Shown here piece after piece: positions 35,009 to 43,794 of a stretch of 64,000 nt of DNA (position 1 is the stretch's first letter; the number at the start of each line of letters is the position of its first letter). A program made the translations under genes and the position numbers. This DNA is from Aquibium carbonis (GTDB lineage: Bacteria > Pseudomonadota > Alphaproteobacteria > Rhizobiales > Rhizobiaceae), in NCBI RefSeq assembly GCF_003970795.1, contig NZ_RWKW01000093.1, forward strand, positions 1-64,000, read 5' to 3'. The notes beneath the pieces are model-generated. The model was not told the origin of the DNA, searched no databases, and saw only the letters and a list, made by a program, of their open reading frames with translations.

Positions 35009-36508
35009 ATGTGCAGGTTATGTGATCAGGGACGTCCGGCGGTCGACTGCGAGTCGAGGCGCGACTTCCTCAAGGCGTCGCTCGTGGCGGGCGCGGCTGC
35101 CGCCGGCGTCTTTGCCGCTACCGGCGTGGCATCGGCCCAGGACGCGCCATCGGGAACGGGCGAAGACGGGCGGCGCGTGCTGATCAAGGGCGGGCATGTG
35201 CTGAGCATGGATCCGGAAGTCGGCGACTTCGCGGAAGCCGACGTCCTCGTCGTCGGCCGCCGCATCGAGGGGATCGGACCGAACCTCGACGCGACGGGGG
35301 CCGAGATCATCGATGCCACCGGCATGATCGTCATGCCCGGCTTCATCGACACGCATCACCATCAGTTCGAAACCGCGCTGCGCAGCTTCCTGGCCGACGG
35401 CATCCTCGTCAATGACGGCCGGCCGGAGAACGCGATCAACTACTACGAATACATCCTGCAGAAGTTCTCGATGGTCTACCGGCCGGAGGACGTCTACATC
35501 AACGAGCTGTTCGGCTCGCTGGCCCAGCTCGACGCCGGCGTGACGACCGTGATGGACGTGTCGCAGATCCATCATTCCCCGGAACACTCGGATGCGGTGG
35601 TGAAGGCTCTGCAGGACGCCGGACGCCGCTCGGTCTTCGGCTATTTCGAGGGTTGGGGCGACCGGGCGAAGTATCCGGGCGACGCGAAGCGCTTGAAGGA
35701 GCAGTATTTCTCCTCCGACGACCAGCTGCTGACCATGGTGATGGGCGGCGAGATCTACATTCCCGGCTACGAGGAGGCCTGGAAGATCGGCCGCGAGCTC
35801 GACATCCCGGTCGCGCTGCACGTGGTCGGCACCTTCGGCATGCGGCCGACCTTCGACCAGCTGGCGGAGGCCGGCATGTTCGGAGCCGACAACATCTTCA
35901 TCCACATGACCGGCATGTCGGACATGGCCTGGCAGAAGGCGGCGGACGCCGGCAGCCACGTCTCCCTCGCCGTGCCGATCGAGATGGCGATGCGCCACGG
36001 CATGCCGCCGATCCAGAAGGCGCTCGACATGGGGATGCAGCCGTCCCTGTCGTCGGACGTCGAATGCACCATGACGGCGGATCCCTTCACGCAGATGCGC
36101 TCGACCTTCACCCTGCAGCGCGCTTTCGCGAACGAAAAGGCGCTGGCCGGCGACGCCGACGTGCCGCGCCTGATCACGTCGCACGACGTGATCCGCTATG
36201 CCACGCTGGAAGGCGCGAAGGGTCTCAAGCTCAGTTCCCGGACCGGGTCGCTGACCCCGGGCAAGGAAGCCGACATCGTGCTGCTCGATGCGACCGCCAT
36301 CAACGTGACGCCGCTGAACCATGTGCCGGGCGCCGTCGTCACCTTGATGGAACGGTCGAACGTCGACAGCGTCATGGTCGCCGGCAAGCTGCGCAAGTGG
36401 AAAGGCAAGCTGCTCGACGTCGACCTGCCCAAGCTGAAGCGCGAGCTGGAAGCCAGCCGCGATCATCTCTTCGCGGCAGCGGGCGTCGAGAGGAACCTCT
36501 TCCGCTGA
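35009..36508 (+). CDS. Tat-exported amidohydrolase (AtzA/TrzN-like fold)
   Basis: A protein of 499 residues. The twin-arginine signal ESRRDFLKASLVAGAAA is preceded by a short MCRLCDQG segment with a CxxC. The mature enzyme is a metal-dependent amidohydrolase: GFIDTHHHQFETAL holds His-116 and His-118, VALHVVGTF a further histidine, and SLSSDVECTMT the metal Asp. It resembles cytosolic chlorohydrolase/deaminase enzymes, but an exported form is unusual. Its operator-like palindrome links it to the adjacent IclR and ring-cleavage genes, so it may hydrolyse a heterocyclic or amide substrate before uptake. GGGAGGAG supports the ATG at 35009. Confidence 0.87.
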   Translation: MCRLCDQGRPAVDCESRRDFLKASLVAGAAAAGVFAATGVASAQDAPSGTGEDGRRVLIKGGHVLSMDPEVGDFAEADVLVVGRRIEGIGPNLDATGAEIIDATGMIVMPGFIDTHHHQFETALRSFLADGILVNDGRPENAINYYEYILQKFSMVYRPEDVYINELFGSLAQLDAGVTTVMDVSQIHHSPEHSDAVVKALQDAGRRSVFGYFEGWGDRAKYPGDAKRLKEQYFSSDDQLLTMVMGGEIYIPGYEEAWKIGRELDIPVALHVVGTFGMRPTFDQLAEAGMFGADNIFIHMTGMSDMAWQKAADAGSHVSLAVPIEMAMRHGMPPIQKALDMGMQPSLSSDVECTMTADPFTQMRSTFTLQRAFANEKALAGDADVPRLITSHDVIRYATLEGAKGLKLSSRTGSLTPGKEADIVLLDATAINVTPLNHVPGAVVTLMERSNVDSVMVAGKLRKWKGKLLDVDLPKLKRELEASRDHLFAAAGVERNLFR

Positions 36509-36517
36509 CCCTGGCAT

Positions 36518-36538
36518 GGCGGCGCAGGAGGCGCCGCC
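36518..36538 (+). other. Intercistronic hairpin after the amidohydrolase gene
   Basis: A perfect 8-bp stem, GGCGGCGC (36518-36525) and GCGCCGCC (36531-36538), with a 5-base loop and no T run. It is likely an mRNA-stabilising or attenuating structure between two co-transcribed genes. Confidence 0.55.
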
Positions 36539-36567
36539 CTGTCCATCCTTCCCTGGGAGAACCACCG

Positions 36568-37605
36568 ATGGCCCGGCCCTTGCCGCTTCTGCCGACCTCG
36601 CTCGTCGGTTCCTACGCCCAGCCGGAATGGCTGATCGACCGCGCCAAGCTGGCGGGACGCTTTCCGCCACGCGTGCGGGCCACCGAACTCTGGCGCGTGG
36701 CGCCCGAGCATCTGGAAGAGGCGCAGAACGACGCCACGCTTCTGGCCATCCGTGACCAGGAGCGGGCGGGCCTGGACATCATCACCGACGGCGAGATGCG
36801 GCGCGAGAGCTACTCCAACCGCTTCGCAACCGCGCTCGACGGGGTCGACATCGACAATCCCGGCTCCGCGCTCGACCGGTCGGGGCACCCCAACCCTGTG
36901 CCGCGCGTGGTGGGCAGGATCTCGCGCCGCCATGCCGTGGAGGTCGGCGACGTGACGTTCCTGCGGGCCAACACGGACCGGACGATCAAAATCACCGTCC
37001 CCGGCCCCTTCACCATGTCGCAACAGGCGCAGAACGACTTTTACGACGACCCGGCCGAGATGGCGCTCGACTATGCGGCGGCGGTGAACGAGGAGATCCG
37101 CGACCTCTTCGCCGCAGGCGCCGACATCGTCCAGATCGACGAGCCCTACATGCAGGCGCGGCCGGAGCCGGCGCGCCAGTACGGGCTTGCCGCGCTCAAC
37201 CGGGCGCTGGAGGGCATCGAGGGCGAGACCGCCGTGCACATCTGCTTCGGCTATGCCGCGATCATCCACCACCGTCCGGAGGGCTATTCCTTCCTGCCGG
37301 AATTCTCGGGCTGCTCGTGCAAGGCGGTGTCGATCGAGACGGCGCAGTCGAACCTCGATACGTCCGTGCTGAAGACGCTGCCCGACAAGAAGATCATCCT
37401 CGGTGTGCTCGACCTGTCCACCCACGAGATCGAGACGGCGGAGACGGTGGCGGCCCGGATCCGACGGGCACTGCCGAACGTCGACGCAGCGCGGATCGTG
37501 ATCGCCCCGGATTGCGGGCTGAAGTACCTGCCGCGCGAGGTCGCCTTCGGCAAGATGAAGGCGATGGCCGACGGCGCAGCGATCGTGCGGCGGGAACTTC
37601 AGTAG
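36568..37605 (+). CDS. MetE C-terminal-domain-like protein (methionine synthase II family)
   Basis: A protein of 345 residues covering only the C-terminal catalytic barrel of cobalamin-independent methionine synthase. Motifs are LLPTSLVGSYAQP, LDIITDGEMRRESY, VPGPFTMSQQ, VQIDEPYM, the zinc-ligand region HICFGYAA (His and Cys) and APDCGLKYLPREVAFGKM with the third Cys. Stand-alone versions often act in catabolism or alkyl transfer (demethylation, cleavage of ether or thioether adducts) rather than methionine synthesis. It is 59 bases after the Tat amidohydrolase gene and probably in its operon. Confidence 0.85.
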   Translation: MARPLPLLPTSLVGSYAQPEWLIDRAKLAGRFPPRVRATELWRVAPEHLEEAQNDATLLAIRDQERAGLDIITDGEMRRESYSNRFATALDGVDIDNPGSALDRSGHPNPVPRVVGRISRRHAVEVGDVTFLRANTDRTIKITVPGPFTMSQQAQNDFYDDPAEMALDYAAAVNEEIRDLFAAGADIVQIDEPYMQARPEPARQYGLAALNRALEGIEGETAVHICFGYAAIIHHRPEGYSFLPEFSGCSCKAVSIETAQSNLDTSVLKTLPDKKIILGVLDLSTHEIETAETVAARIRRALPNVDAARIVIAPDCGLKYLPREVAFGKMKAMADGAAIVRRELQ

Positions 37606-37870
37606 GACGCGTCGAGCGTCCTTCGTACGGCCTACCCCGCAACCGGGATGGCTGCCCGTACCCCGCCGCGCGGCAACGCCGGGGCATATCGGCACACCGA
37701 GTGACGGTGCCCGGCGGGCCTACATACGGCAGTAGCCGCGACGACGGGCAACGCAGGCGACAGGTCGGCCGATTTCGCCTGCCCGTTTCCCGGAAGTCAC
37801 CCGAGGCATGCCGCCGCATCGGCGGAAAGCGGCTGATAATATTTTCTGATCGATCCGATCTTGCGATTGA

Positions 37871-37881
37871 ATTGGACCAAT
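37871..37881. promoter_or_regulatory. Palindrome in the promoter region of the DUF3830/ABC unit
   Basis: The 322-bp gap 37606-37927 contains no gene that I can support. It holds ATTGG-A-CCAAT (37871-37881), a short perfect palindrome, with another ATTGG at 37900-37904. The local sequence is more AT-rich than its surroundings, as expected for a promoter. A LysR gene (42228) closes this gene block and is the obvious candidate binder. Confidence 0.4.
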
Positions 37882-37927
37882 CCCCTGTTTTCTGCTCCCA
37901 TTGGGCATTAACAGGGAGTATGGACCC

Positions 37928-38404
37928 ATGTCCGAGCGCAAGCTCTACATCAAGTTTCTCGAAGCTGACGTCACTGGCATCATTTCTCTTTATGAGGATG
38001 TGGCGCCCAAGACCTGCGACGCGATCTGGGGTGCGCTGCACCAGCCCATCCAGTGGCCGGCGCTGCACGCCTCCTTCACCGGACCCGAGATCATGATGGG
38101 CCTTCCCGAAAGCGCCCAGACGTTCGATCCAAAGTCTCTCGGACCCGAGAACATCACCAGCTTCCCGGCGCCGGGCGAACTGCTCTGGTTCTACCAGCCC
38201 AAGAACTACTTCAAGATGGATCCGGACGAGTTCTGGGAAATCGGCCTGGTCTATGGCGAAGGCGCCCGCACCGCCGGTCCGACGGGATGGACCGCCCCGA
38301 ATTTCTGGGGCAAGGTCACCGAAAATTTCGACGCCGTGGTCCAGCAGTGCCGGGTGATCCGTCGCAAGGGCGAGCGCATGGTCGAGCTCGGCCGGGTGAA
38401 GTAA
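37928..38404 (+). CDS. DUF3830 family protein (cyclophilin-like fold)
   Basis: A protein of 158 residues with no signal peptide. It is recognised by the DUF3830 pattern: FLEADVTGIISLYEDVAPKT, WGALHQPIQWPALHASFTGPE, PGELLWFYQPKNY and ENFDAVVQQC. The fold is cyclophilin-like; no biochemical function is established to my knowledge. The start follows CAGGGAG by nine bases. It is the first gene of a unit with a four-gene ABC importer and LysR regulator, so it may process the imported compound. Confidence 0.82.
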   Translation: MSERKLYIKFLEADVTGIISLYEDVAPKTCDAIWGALHQPIQWPALHASFTGPEIMMGLPESAQTFDPKSLGPENITSFPAPGELLWFYQPKNYFKMDPDEFWEIGLVYGEGARTAGPTGWTAPNFWGKVTENFDAVVQQCRVIRRKGERMVELGRVK

Positions 38405-38491
38405 GGCTGCCGGCGCGCTCCGGCGCGCCGTCGACTTCGAAGACATCAGGCGTAAAGCCTCTTCCGAAAACGCATAACAAAGGGAACCGTC

Positions 38492-39520
38492 ATGACCGCC
38501 ACCGCACGTCTTGCTTTGACTGCCACGCTCTGTGCATTCGCCGCTCCGGCGCTGGCGCAGGAGATCACCATCAACTCCTTCGGCGGCGCCTACGAAGAGG
38601 CCCACCGCAAGTGCGTCATCGATCCGTTCACGGCCGAGACCGGCGCGAAGGTCAACATCGTCACCGCCTACTCGGCCGATGCGTTCGCACAGCTGCGCGC
38701 CCAGAAGGACGCGCCGCAGTATGACGTGATCCATTTCTCGGGCGGCCAGGAGATCGTCGGCGCGTCCGAAGGGCTGCTGCTGCCCGTCACCGAGGAGATG
38801 GTTCCTTCGCTGGCCGACCTCTACGACTTCGCCAAGGCCGGCGTAGCCAACGGCGAAGGCCCGGCCTACCAGATCGCCGCCGTCGGCCTGGTCGTCGCCG
38901 CGGACAAGGTTCCGAGCGAGCCGACCAAGTGGGCCGACCTGATGAAGCCGGAATATGCCGAGCATCTGGTGCTGACCAACATCACCAACGGCTATGGCAT
39001 GATCGGCCTCCTGATGCTGAACCAGATCGCGGGCGGATCCGGCGACGATATCCAGCCGGGCCTCGACGCCGTGAGCCAGCTTCTCGACGCGGGCGCGGTC
39101 GTCGTCTCGACATCGCCCGAAATCCAGGCGGAGTTCGCGCAGAACGACGCGTGGATCGCGCCCTACGCCTCGGATTATGCCTTCACGCTGAAGAAGGCCG
39201 GCCTGGACGTGAAGTTCATCCAGGGCGAGGAAGGCACGCCGGCAAGCTTCATCACCGCCAACCTCGTCGCCGGGCGCGACAATGTGGAGCTGGCGTCGAA
39301 GTTCATCGACAAGTCGCTTTCGCCGGACGCGCAGGCCTGCTTCTCGGAAGCGCTGCGCTACACGCCGACCAACTCCAAGACCGTGCTGACCGATGAAGTC
39401 GCCGCCGACGTCGTCTACGGCGCCGACGCCGCCAAGGGCCTGATGCGTTTCGATCCGCGCGTCATCGAGGCCAATCGCTCGGCCTGGACCGAGGCCTTCG
39501 CAAAGACGATCGCCCGCTGA
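38492..39520 (+). CDS. ABC transporter substrate-binding protein (PotD/family 1 type)
   Basis: A periplasmic binding protein of 342 residues with a signal peptide ending at ALAQ. EITINSFGGAYEEAHRKCVIDPF is the common opening of the spermidine/putrescine-related family-1 binding proteins, broken here by a cysteine. It supplies ligand to the permeases at 39585 and 40399. A very stable hairpin follows its stop codon, probably allowing more binding protein than permease to be made. The ligand is unknown. Confidence 0.88.
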   Translation: MTATARLALTATLCAFAAPALAQEITINSFGGAYEEAHRKCVIDPFTAETGAKVNIVTAYSADAFAQLRAQKDAPQYDVIHFSGGQEIVGASEGLLLPVTEEMVPSLADLYDFAKAGVANGEGPAYQIAAVGLVVAADKVPSEPTKWADLMKPEYAEHLVLTNITNGYGMIGLLMLNQIAGGSGDDIQPGLDAVSQLLDAGAVVVSTSPEIQAEFAQNDAWIAPYASDYAFTLKKAGLDVKFIQGEEGTPASFITANLVAGRDNVELASKFIDKSLSPDAQACFSEALRYTPTNSKTVLTDEVAADVVYGADAAKGLMRFDPRVIEANRSAWTEAFAKTIAR

Positions 39521-39530
39521 GCGGGACCGG

Positions 39531-39558
39531 CCCGGCCCGCGCCGAGGCGCGGGCCGGG
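39531..39558 (+). other. Intercistronic stem-loop after the ABC binding-protein gene
   Basis: A perfect 13-bp GC inverted repeat, CCCGGCCCGCGCC (39531-39543) and GGCGCGGGCCGGG (39546-39558). No T run follows beyond TT. It is a typical partial terminator or 3'-end stabiliser between a binding-protein gene and its permease genes. Confidence 0.7.
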
Positions 39559-39584
39559 TTCCCGGCGCGACAGAAGCGAAAGCA

Positions 39585-40406
39585 ATGACAGACCGTCGCG
39601 AAACATGGCTGTTCCTGCTCCCCGGACTGGCGCTGCTGGTCCTCGGATTCGTTCTCCCGATCACCCGGATGCTGGTGCTCTCGGTGCAGGGCCCCGACGG
39701 CTTCACCACCGACCAGTTCGCACGATTCTTCCAGGACGGCTTCTACCCGTCGATACTCTGGCGCACCGTCTATCTGTCGGCGATCATCACCGCAGTCTGC
39801 GCCGTCATCGGTTTCCCCCTGTCCTACATCATGGCGCGCAGCGGTCCTCGCGTGAGGCTCTGGCTGGTGATCATGGTGATCCTGCCGCTGATGACCTCCG
39901 TCGTCGTGCGCACCTTCGGCTGGATGGTGCTCCTGGGGCGCAACGGGCTGATCGCCTCGACGCTGCGCGATTTCGACCTCGTGGGCCGGAGCTTCCAGCT
40001 CATGCACACCGAAACCGCCATCCTGCTCGGCATGGTGCAGGTGCTTCTCCCGTTCATGGTGCTGTCGCTGCTCGGCGTCATCGTCCGCCTCGATCCACGG
40101 CTGGAGGAGGCGGCGCGCACGATGGGCTGTTCCTTCCTTCAGACGATGCGCATGGTGGTGCTGCCGCTGGCGGCCCCGGGCCTGCTGGCCGGGTCGATCC
40201 TCGTCTTCACGCTCTCCGCATCGTCCTTCGTGACACCGGCGCTGCTTGGCGGACCGCGGATCGAGGTGCTGGCCGGCTCGATCTACAAGAACGTCACCCA
40301 GACGCTGGACTGGAATTTCGCCGCGGCTCAGGCAGTCATCCTGTTCGCCGGCATCGCACTCCTGCTGGTTCCCTATCTCAGGCTGGGGAGGCGCGCGCAT
40401 GGTTAG
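39585..40406 (+). CDS. ABC transporter permease (first, PotB-like)
   Basis: An inner-membrane protein of 273 residues with six helices; the first is LFLLPGLALLVLGFVLPIT. The EAA loop EEAARTMGCSFLQTMRMVV lies near residue 177. It resembles PotB-type subunits. Its last eight bases overlap the next permease gene, ensuring coupled synthesis. Confidence 0.88.
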   Translation: MTDRRETWLFLLPGLALLVLGFVLPITRMLVLSVQGPDGFTTDQFARFFQDGFYPSILWRTVYLSAIITAVCAVIGFPLSYIMARSGPRVRLWLVIMVILPLMTSVVVRTFGWMVLLGRNGLIASTLRDFDLVGRSFQLMHTETAILLGMVQVLLPFMVLSLLGVIVRLDPRLEEAARTMGCSFLQTMRMVVLPLAAPGLLAGSILVFTLSASSFVTPALLGGPRIEVLAGSIYKNVTQTLDWNFAAAQAVILFAGIALLLVPYLRLGRRAHG

Positions 40407-41199
40407 GGCGGTTCCCGGCTGGCTGCGCGTCGGCGCGTGGGTCTTCGTGGCACTGGCGGCCGTCTTCATGCTGGCGCCGCTGGTCGTGGTGATGGGCGTC
40501 TCGGTTTCCGCGAGCCAGTTCATCGCCTTTCCGCCGAACGGATTCTCGTTCCGCTGGTACGAGAGGGCGCTGGGCTCACCGGCCTATCTCAACGCGTTCT
40601 GGCTGTCGCTGAACCTCGCGGTCCTGGTCACGATCTCGGCCAGCCTCCTGGGCGGCGCGGCGGCGATCGGGCTGTCGCGCGGCGGGCGGTCGGGTGGAGC
40701 GGTCGAAACCTTCTTCCTGTCGCCTCTCGTGCTGCCCTCGATCATCTTCGCCATCGGCCTGCTGATGCTGTGGAGCGCCGTCTTCGGACCCACTTCGTTC
40801 CAGGCTCTGTGGCTTGCCCACACGGTCATCGCCATCCCCTACGTCATCCGCACCACGCTGGCGGTGCTCGCCGAACGCGATCCCTTCCTGGAGGAGGCGG
40901 CCCGCACGATGGGCGCCACGCGCCTGAAGCGGCTCTGGTTCGTCACCTTGCCGCAATGCCGTCCTGGCCTTCTCGCCGGCGCCTTCTTCGCCTTCAACAT
41001 TTCCTTCGACGAGGCGGTGCTGTCGCTCTTCCTGCGCAATCCCAACCTCACGACCCTGCCCGTGCAGATCTACGGCCAGCTCGAATTCTCTCCCGACCCG
41101 ACGGTGGCTGCGGTTTCGACGCTGATGATCCTGATCACGATTGCTCTCATGCTGATCCTCGAGCGCATGCTGGGCCTCACCCGTTTCGCGAGTGGTTAG
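40399..41199 (+). CDS. ABC transporter permease (second, PotC-like)
   Basis: A protein of 266 residues with six helices. FPPNGFSFRWYERAL after helix 1 is typical of PotC-like permeases, and the EAA loop is EEAARTMGATRLKRLWFV. NISFDEAVLSLFL lies near the C-terminus. It starts inside the end of the preceding permease gene (ATGGTTAG). The ATPase gene follows after six bases. Confidence 0.88.
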   Translation: MVRAVPGWLRVGAWVFVALAAVFMLAPLVVVMGVSVSASQFIAFPPNGFSFRWYERALGSPAYLNAFWLSLNLAVLVTISASLLGGAAAIGLSRGGRSGGAVETFFLSPLVLPSIIFAIGLLMLWSAVFGPTSFQALWLAHTVIAIPYVIRTTLAVLAERDPFLEEAARTMGATRLKRLWFVTLPQCRPGLLAGAFFAFNISFDEAVLSLFLRNPNLTTLPVQIYGQLEFSPDPTVAAVSTLMILITIALMLILERMLGLTRFASG

Positions 41200-41205
41200 A
41201 GAGCG

Positions 41206-42231
41206 ATGTCCGACCTGACGCTGACCAACATCACCAAGTCCTTCGGCAAGGTCGAGGTTCTGCGCGGAATCGACCTGACCATCCGGTCGGGCGAGTTCGT
41301 GTCGCTGCTCGGCGCGTCCGGTTGCGGCAAGACCACCCTGCTGCGAATCGTGGCGGGACTGGAGGGCGTCAGCTCGGGCAAGGTCGAGATCGGCGGCAGC
41401 GACGTCACCGACCTGCCGCCCGAGAAGCGCGACATCGCCATGATGTTCCAGAGCTATGCGCTGCTGCCGCACATGAGCGTGTCGGACAACGTCCGCTTTC
41501 CGCTCCGGATGCGCCGCGTCGGCAACCGCGAGGAACAAGATGCGAAGGTGAAGGCGGCACTGGAAACCGTGCAACTGACGCATCTGGCCGACCGCGCGCC
41601 GCGCCAGCTTTCGGGCGGACAGCAGCAGCGCGTGGCGTTGGCCCGCGCCATCGTGTCGAACCCGAAGGTACTCCTCCTCGACGAGCCGTTGTCAAACCTC
41701 GACGCGCGGCTGCGCGAGGAGATGCAGGTCGAACTGATCGAGATCCATCGCCGCATCGGCCTGACGACGCTCTTCGTCACGCATGATCAGGACGAGGCGC
41801 TGTCGCTGTCGGATCGGGTCGTGTTGATGAATGCCGGCGAGATCGAGCAGGAGGCTTCGCCGCGCGAGATCTACGATGCGCCCGCGACCGCCTATGCCTC
41901 CTCGTTCCTTGGCGCCGCGAACCTCGTGCCCGCCCGGATCGAGGGCAACGTTGCGCGGCTGGCCGACGGACAGACGCTGCCGGTTTCCGCCGGGTCGCCG
42001 GACGGCAAGGCAACGCTCGCCCTGCGGCAGGAAAATGTCGACTTCCTCGACGAGGGCGGCCTCACGGCAACGGTCATCACGCGGGTCTATCTGGGATCGC
42101 GGCACCGCTACATCCTCGACCTCGCCGGCCAGAAGATCAGCGTGCTGGCGCCTGCGTCCGTCATGCTGGAACCCGGCGCCCAGGCACGCATCGGCATCGC
42201 GCCCGATCGCGTACGGATCCTGCCCGCGTGA
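41206..42231 (+). CDS. ABC transporter ATP-binding protein (PotA-like)
   Basis: A protein of 341 residues. Walker A GASGCGKTT is at 36-44, the signature [14 protein letters not shown] and Walker [16 protein letters not shown] follow, then the H-loop THDQDEALSLSD. A C-terminal TOBE domain lies around 260-340. It powers the importer encoded just upstream. Its stop codon overlaps the GTG of the LysR gene. Confidence 0.9.
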   Translation: MSDLTLTNITKSFGKVEVLRGIDLTIRSGEFVSLLGASGCGKTTLLRIVAGLEGVSSGKVEIGGSDVTDLPPEKRDIAMMFQSYALLPHMSVSDNVRFPLRMRRVGNREEQDAKVKAALETVQLTHLADRAPRQLSGGQQQRVALARAIVSNPKVLLLDEPLSNLDARLREEMQVELIEIHRRIGLTTLFVTHDQDEALSLSDRVVLMNAGEIEQEASPREIYDAPATAYASSFLGAANLVPARIEGNVARLADGQTLPVSAGSPDGKATLALRQENVDFLDEGGLTATVITRVYLGSRHRYILDLAGQKISVLAPASVMLEPGAQARIGIAPDRVRILPA

Positions 42232-43196
42232 GCGGCGACGAGCGGCCCCCAAGCCGGGCCGGCCGCGGCCTGCAGGTTCGCAGCGTCGACCTGCGCACCT
42301 TCGTCGTGCTCTCCAGGACACGCCATTTCCGCCGGGCGGCCGAGGAACTGGCCACCAGCCAGCCGGCCATTTCGGCCCGCATCGCCGCGCTCGAGGACGA
42401 ACTGGGCTGCCGGCTCATCGAACGCGGCGACGGCGCCTTCCGCCTGACGGAGGCCGGCGAGCAGGCGCTGGTGACCTTCGAGACCGTTCTGGCCGAACTC
42501 GACCGGCTCGGCGCCCGGTTGCGGCAAGAGCCGGAGCCTGTCGCCGCCACGCTGCGCATCGGTGCGATCGACACGGTGGCGGCCACCTGGCTGCCGGGCC
42601 TGATCGAGACGCTGCACGCCCGCTATCCGCATCTGCGCGTCGAACTGACCGTCGACGGCACCAAGGCGCTCGCGCTCGGGCTGAAAAAGGGCTTCTTCGA
42701 CATCATCTTCGCCATCCAGCCGGTGGTCGACGAAGGCTTTCGCAATTTCACGGCCTGTGTGCTGCAGATCGTGTGGGTCGGCTCACCCCGGCTGATCAAT
42801 CCGGACCGGACCTACACGCCGCAGGATCTGGCGGCGATGCCGATCATCTCGTTCCCGAAGGATTCGCCGCCATTCCAGATGGTGGCGCCCTATTTCCACG
42901 ACGAGCAGGTGCTTGCGTCCAAGCTGACGTCCTGCAACTCGCTCTACGCCATCGTCAGCCTGATCCTCGACGGCTTCGGCGTCGCCGCGCTCCCCTCGGT
43001 GGCGATCCGGCGCGAACTCGCGAACGGTCGCCTGGTATCGATGAAGGTGACGAAGCACTTTCCTTCCATGCCGGTGGTCGCCAGCTACCAGGCACTGACG
43101 CACCAGCAGTTCATTCGCGCGGTGGCGGACGAGAGCCGCCGCGCCGCCGCGCTCTTCTGCGCTGCGGCCAAGCCGGGCACGGCCTGGGTCGAGTGA
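42228..43196 (+). CDS. LysR-family transcriptional regulator
   Basis: A protein of 322 residues with a ~15-residue N-terminal extension. The helix-turn-helix is VDLRTFVVLSRTRHF through AAEELATSQPAISARI, and the effector domain covers about 105-310. The start is a GTG whose GTGA overlaps the ATPase stop, so the regulator is translated with the transporter it presumably controls, an autoregulatory layout. Candidate operators are in the gap before the DUF3830 gene. Confidence 0.88.
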   Translation: MSGDERPPSRAGRGLQVRSVDLRTFVVLSRTRHFRRAAEELATSQPAISARIAALEDELGCRLIERGDGAFRLTEAGEQALVTFETVLAELDRLGARLRQEPEPVAATLRIGAIDTVAATWLPGLIETLHARYPHLRVELTVDGTKALALGLKKGFFDIIFAIQPVVDEGFRNFTACVLQIVWVGSPRLINPDRTYTPQDLAAMPIISFPKDSPPFQMVAPYFHDEQVLASKLTSCNSLYAIVSLILDGFGVAALPSVAIRRELANGRLVSMKVTKHFPSMPVVASYQALTHQQFIRAVADESRRAAALFCAAAKPGTAWVE

Positions 43197-43254
43197 CCTG
43201 CCGCGACGTCGAGCCAGACTGGCATCGACGTCGGCACCCTGACCGGTCCCGCGT

Positions 43255-43668
43255 CTACTTGGCGGGGCTGTCGAACGCCTTCATTTCGGTCAGCACCTCG
43301 TTCGCCGCCTTGAACGCGTCGAGACCCGCCGGAATGCCGCAATAGACGGTGGCATGGAGCAGGACTTCCTTGATCTCCTCGACGGTGACGCCGTTGTTCA
43401 CGGCACCGCGAACGTGCAGCTTGATCTCCGCGGCGCGGTTCAAAGCCGTCAGCATCGCGAGATTGAGCATGCTGCGTGTCTTGAGGTCGAGCGTGTCTCG
43501 GCCCCACGCGTAGCCCCAGCACCATTCCGTCGTGATGTGCTGGAACGCCATCATGAAGTCGTTGGCGGAACTGATCGACCGGTCGACATATTCGTGACCC
43601 AGCACCTGGCGGCGCAAGGCGAGGCCCTCCTCGAACAGGTCGCCGATGGTCTTTGACGGGTTGGTCAT
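43255..43668 (-). CDS. Carboxymuconolactone-decarboxylase-family protein (PcaC-like)
   Basis: A protein of 137 residues of the CMD/AhpD fold, with the conserved helix pair LDLKTRSMLNLAMLTALNRAAEIKLH (seen as adjacent helices near 55-80) and EEIKEVLLHATVYCGIPAG, including the conserved HATVYCG histidine and cysteine. True PcaC converts 4-carboxymuconolactone to beta-ketoadipate enol-lactone. The ATG at 43668 has AGAGGGA upstream. It is divergent from the GntR gene across a candidate operator. No other protocatechuate gene is nearby, so the substrate may differ. Confidence 0.85.
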   Translation of the reverse strand: MTNPSKTIGDLFEEGLALRRQVLGHEYVDRSISSANDFMMAFQHITTEWCWGYAWGRDTLDLKTRSMLNLAMLTALNRAAEIKLHVRGAVNNGVTVEEIKEVLLHATVYCGIPAGLDAFKAANEVLTEMKAFDSPAK

Positions 43669-43684
43669 AGGTCCCTCTTGTTCT

Positions 43685-43707
43685 TTGACATACAAAAATA
43701 CAATATG
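43685..43707. promoter_or_regulatory. Candidate GntR operator 1 (CMD / GntR intergenic)
   Basis: On the minus strand the core TTGTATGTCAA is present (43685-43695 reversed), with a second TTGTAT nearby. The same core, TTGTATGnCA, occurs before the serine-hydrolase gene and in the lactonase/TRAP gap. Confidence 0.55.
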
Positions 43708-43794
43708 GCGATGTTCAGATTCGCCCTGGATTTACGGTGACGTTTGCCGTGCGTTCAAACGATCCGGATCGAAACCGCGGAGAGGAGCGCGCGA

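Noticed and set aside
37660-37700. GC-rich imperfect hairpin after the MetE-like gene as a terminator
   Set aside because: The stem is interrupted and no T run follows, so I could not support a terminator call.
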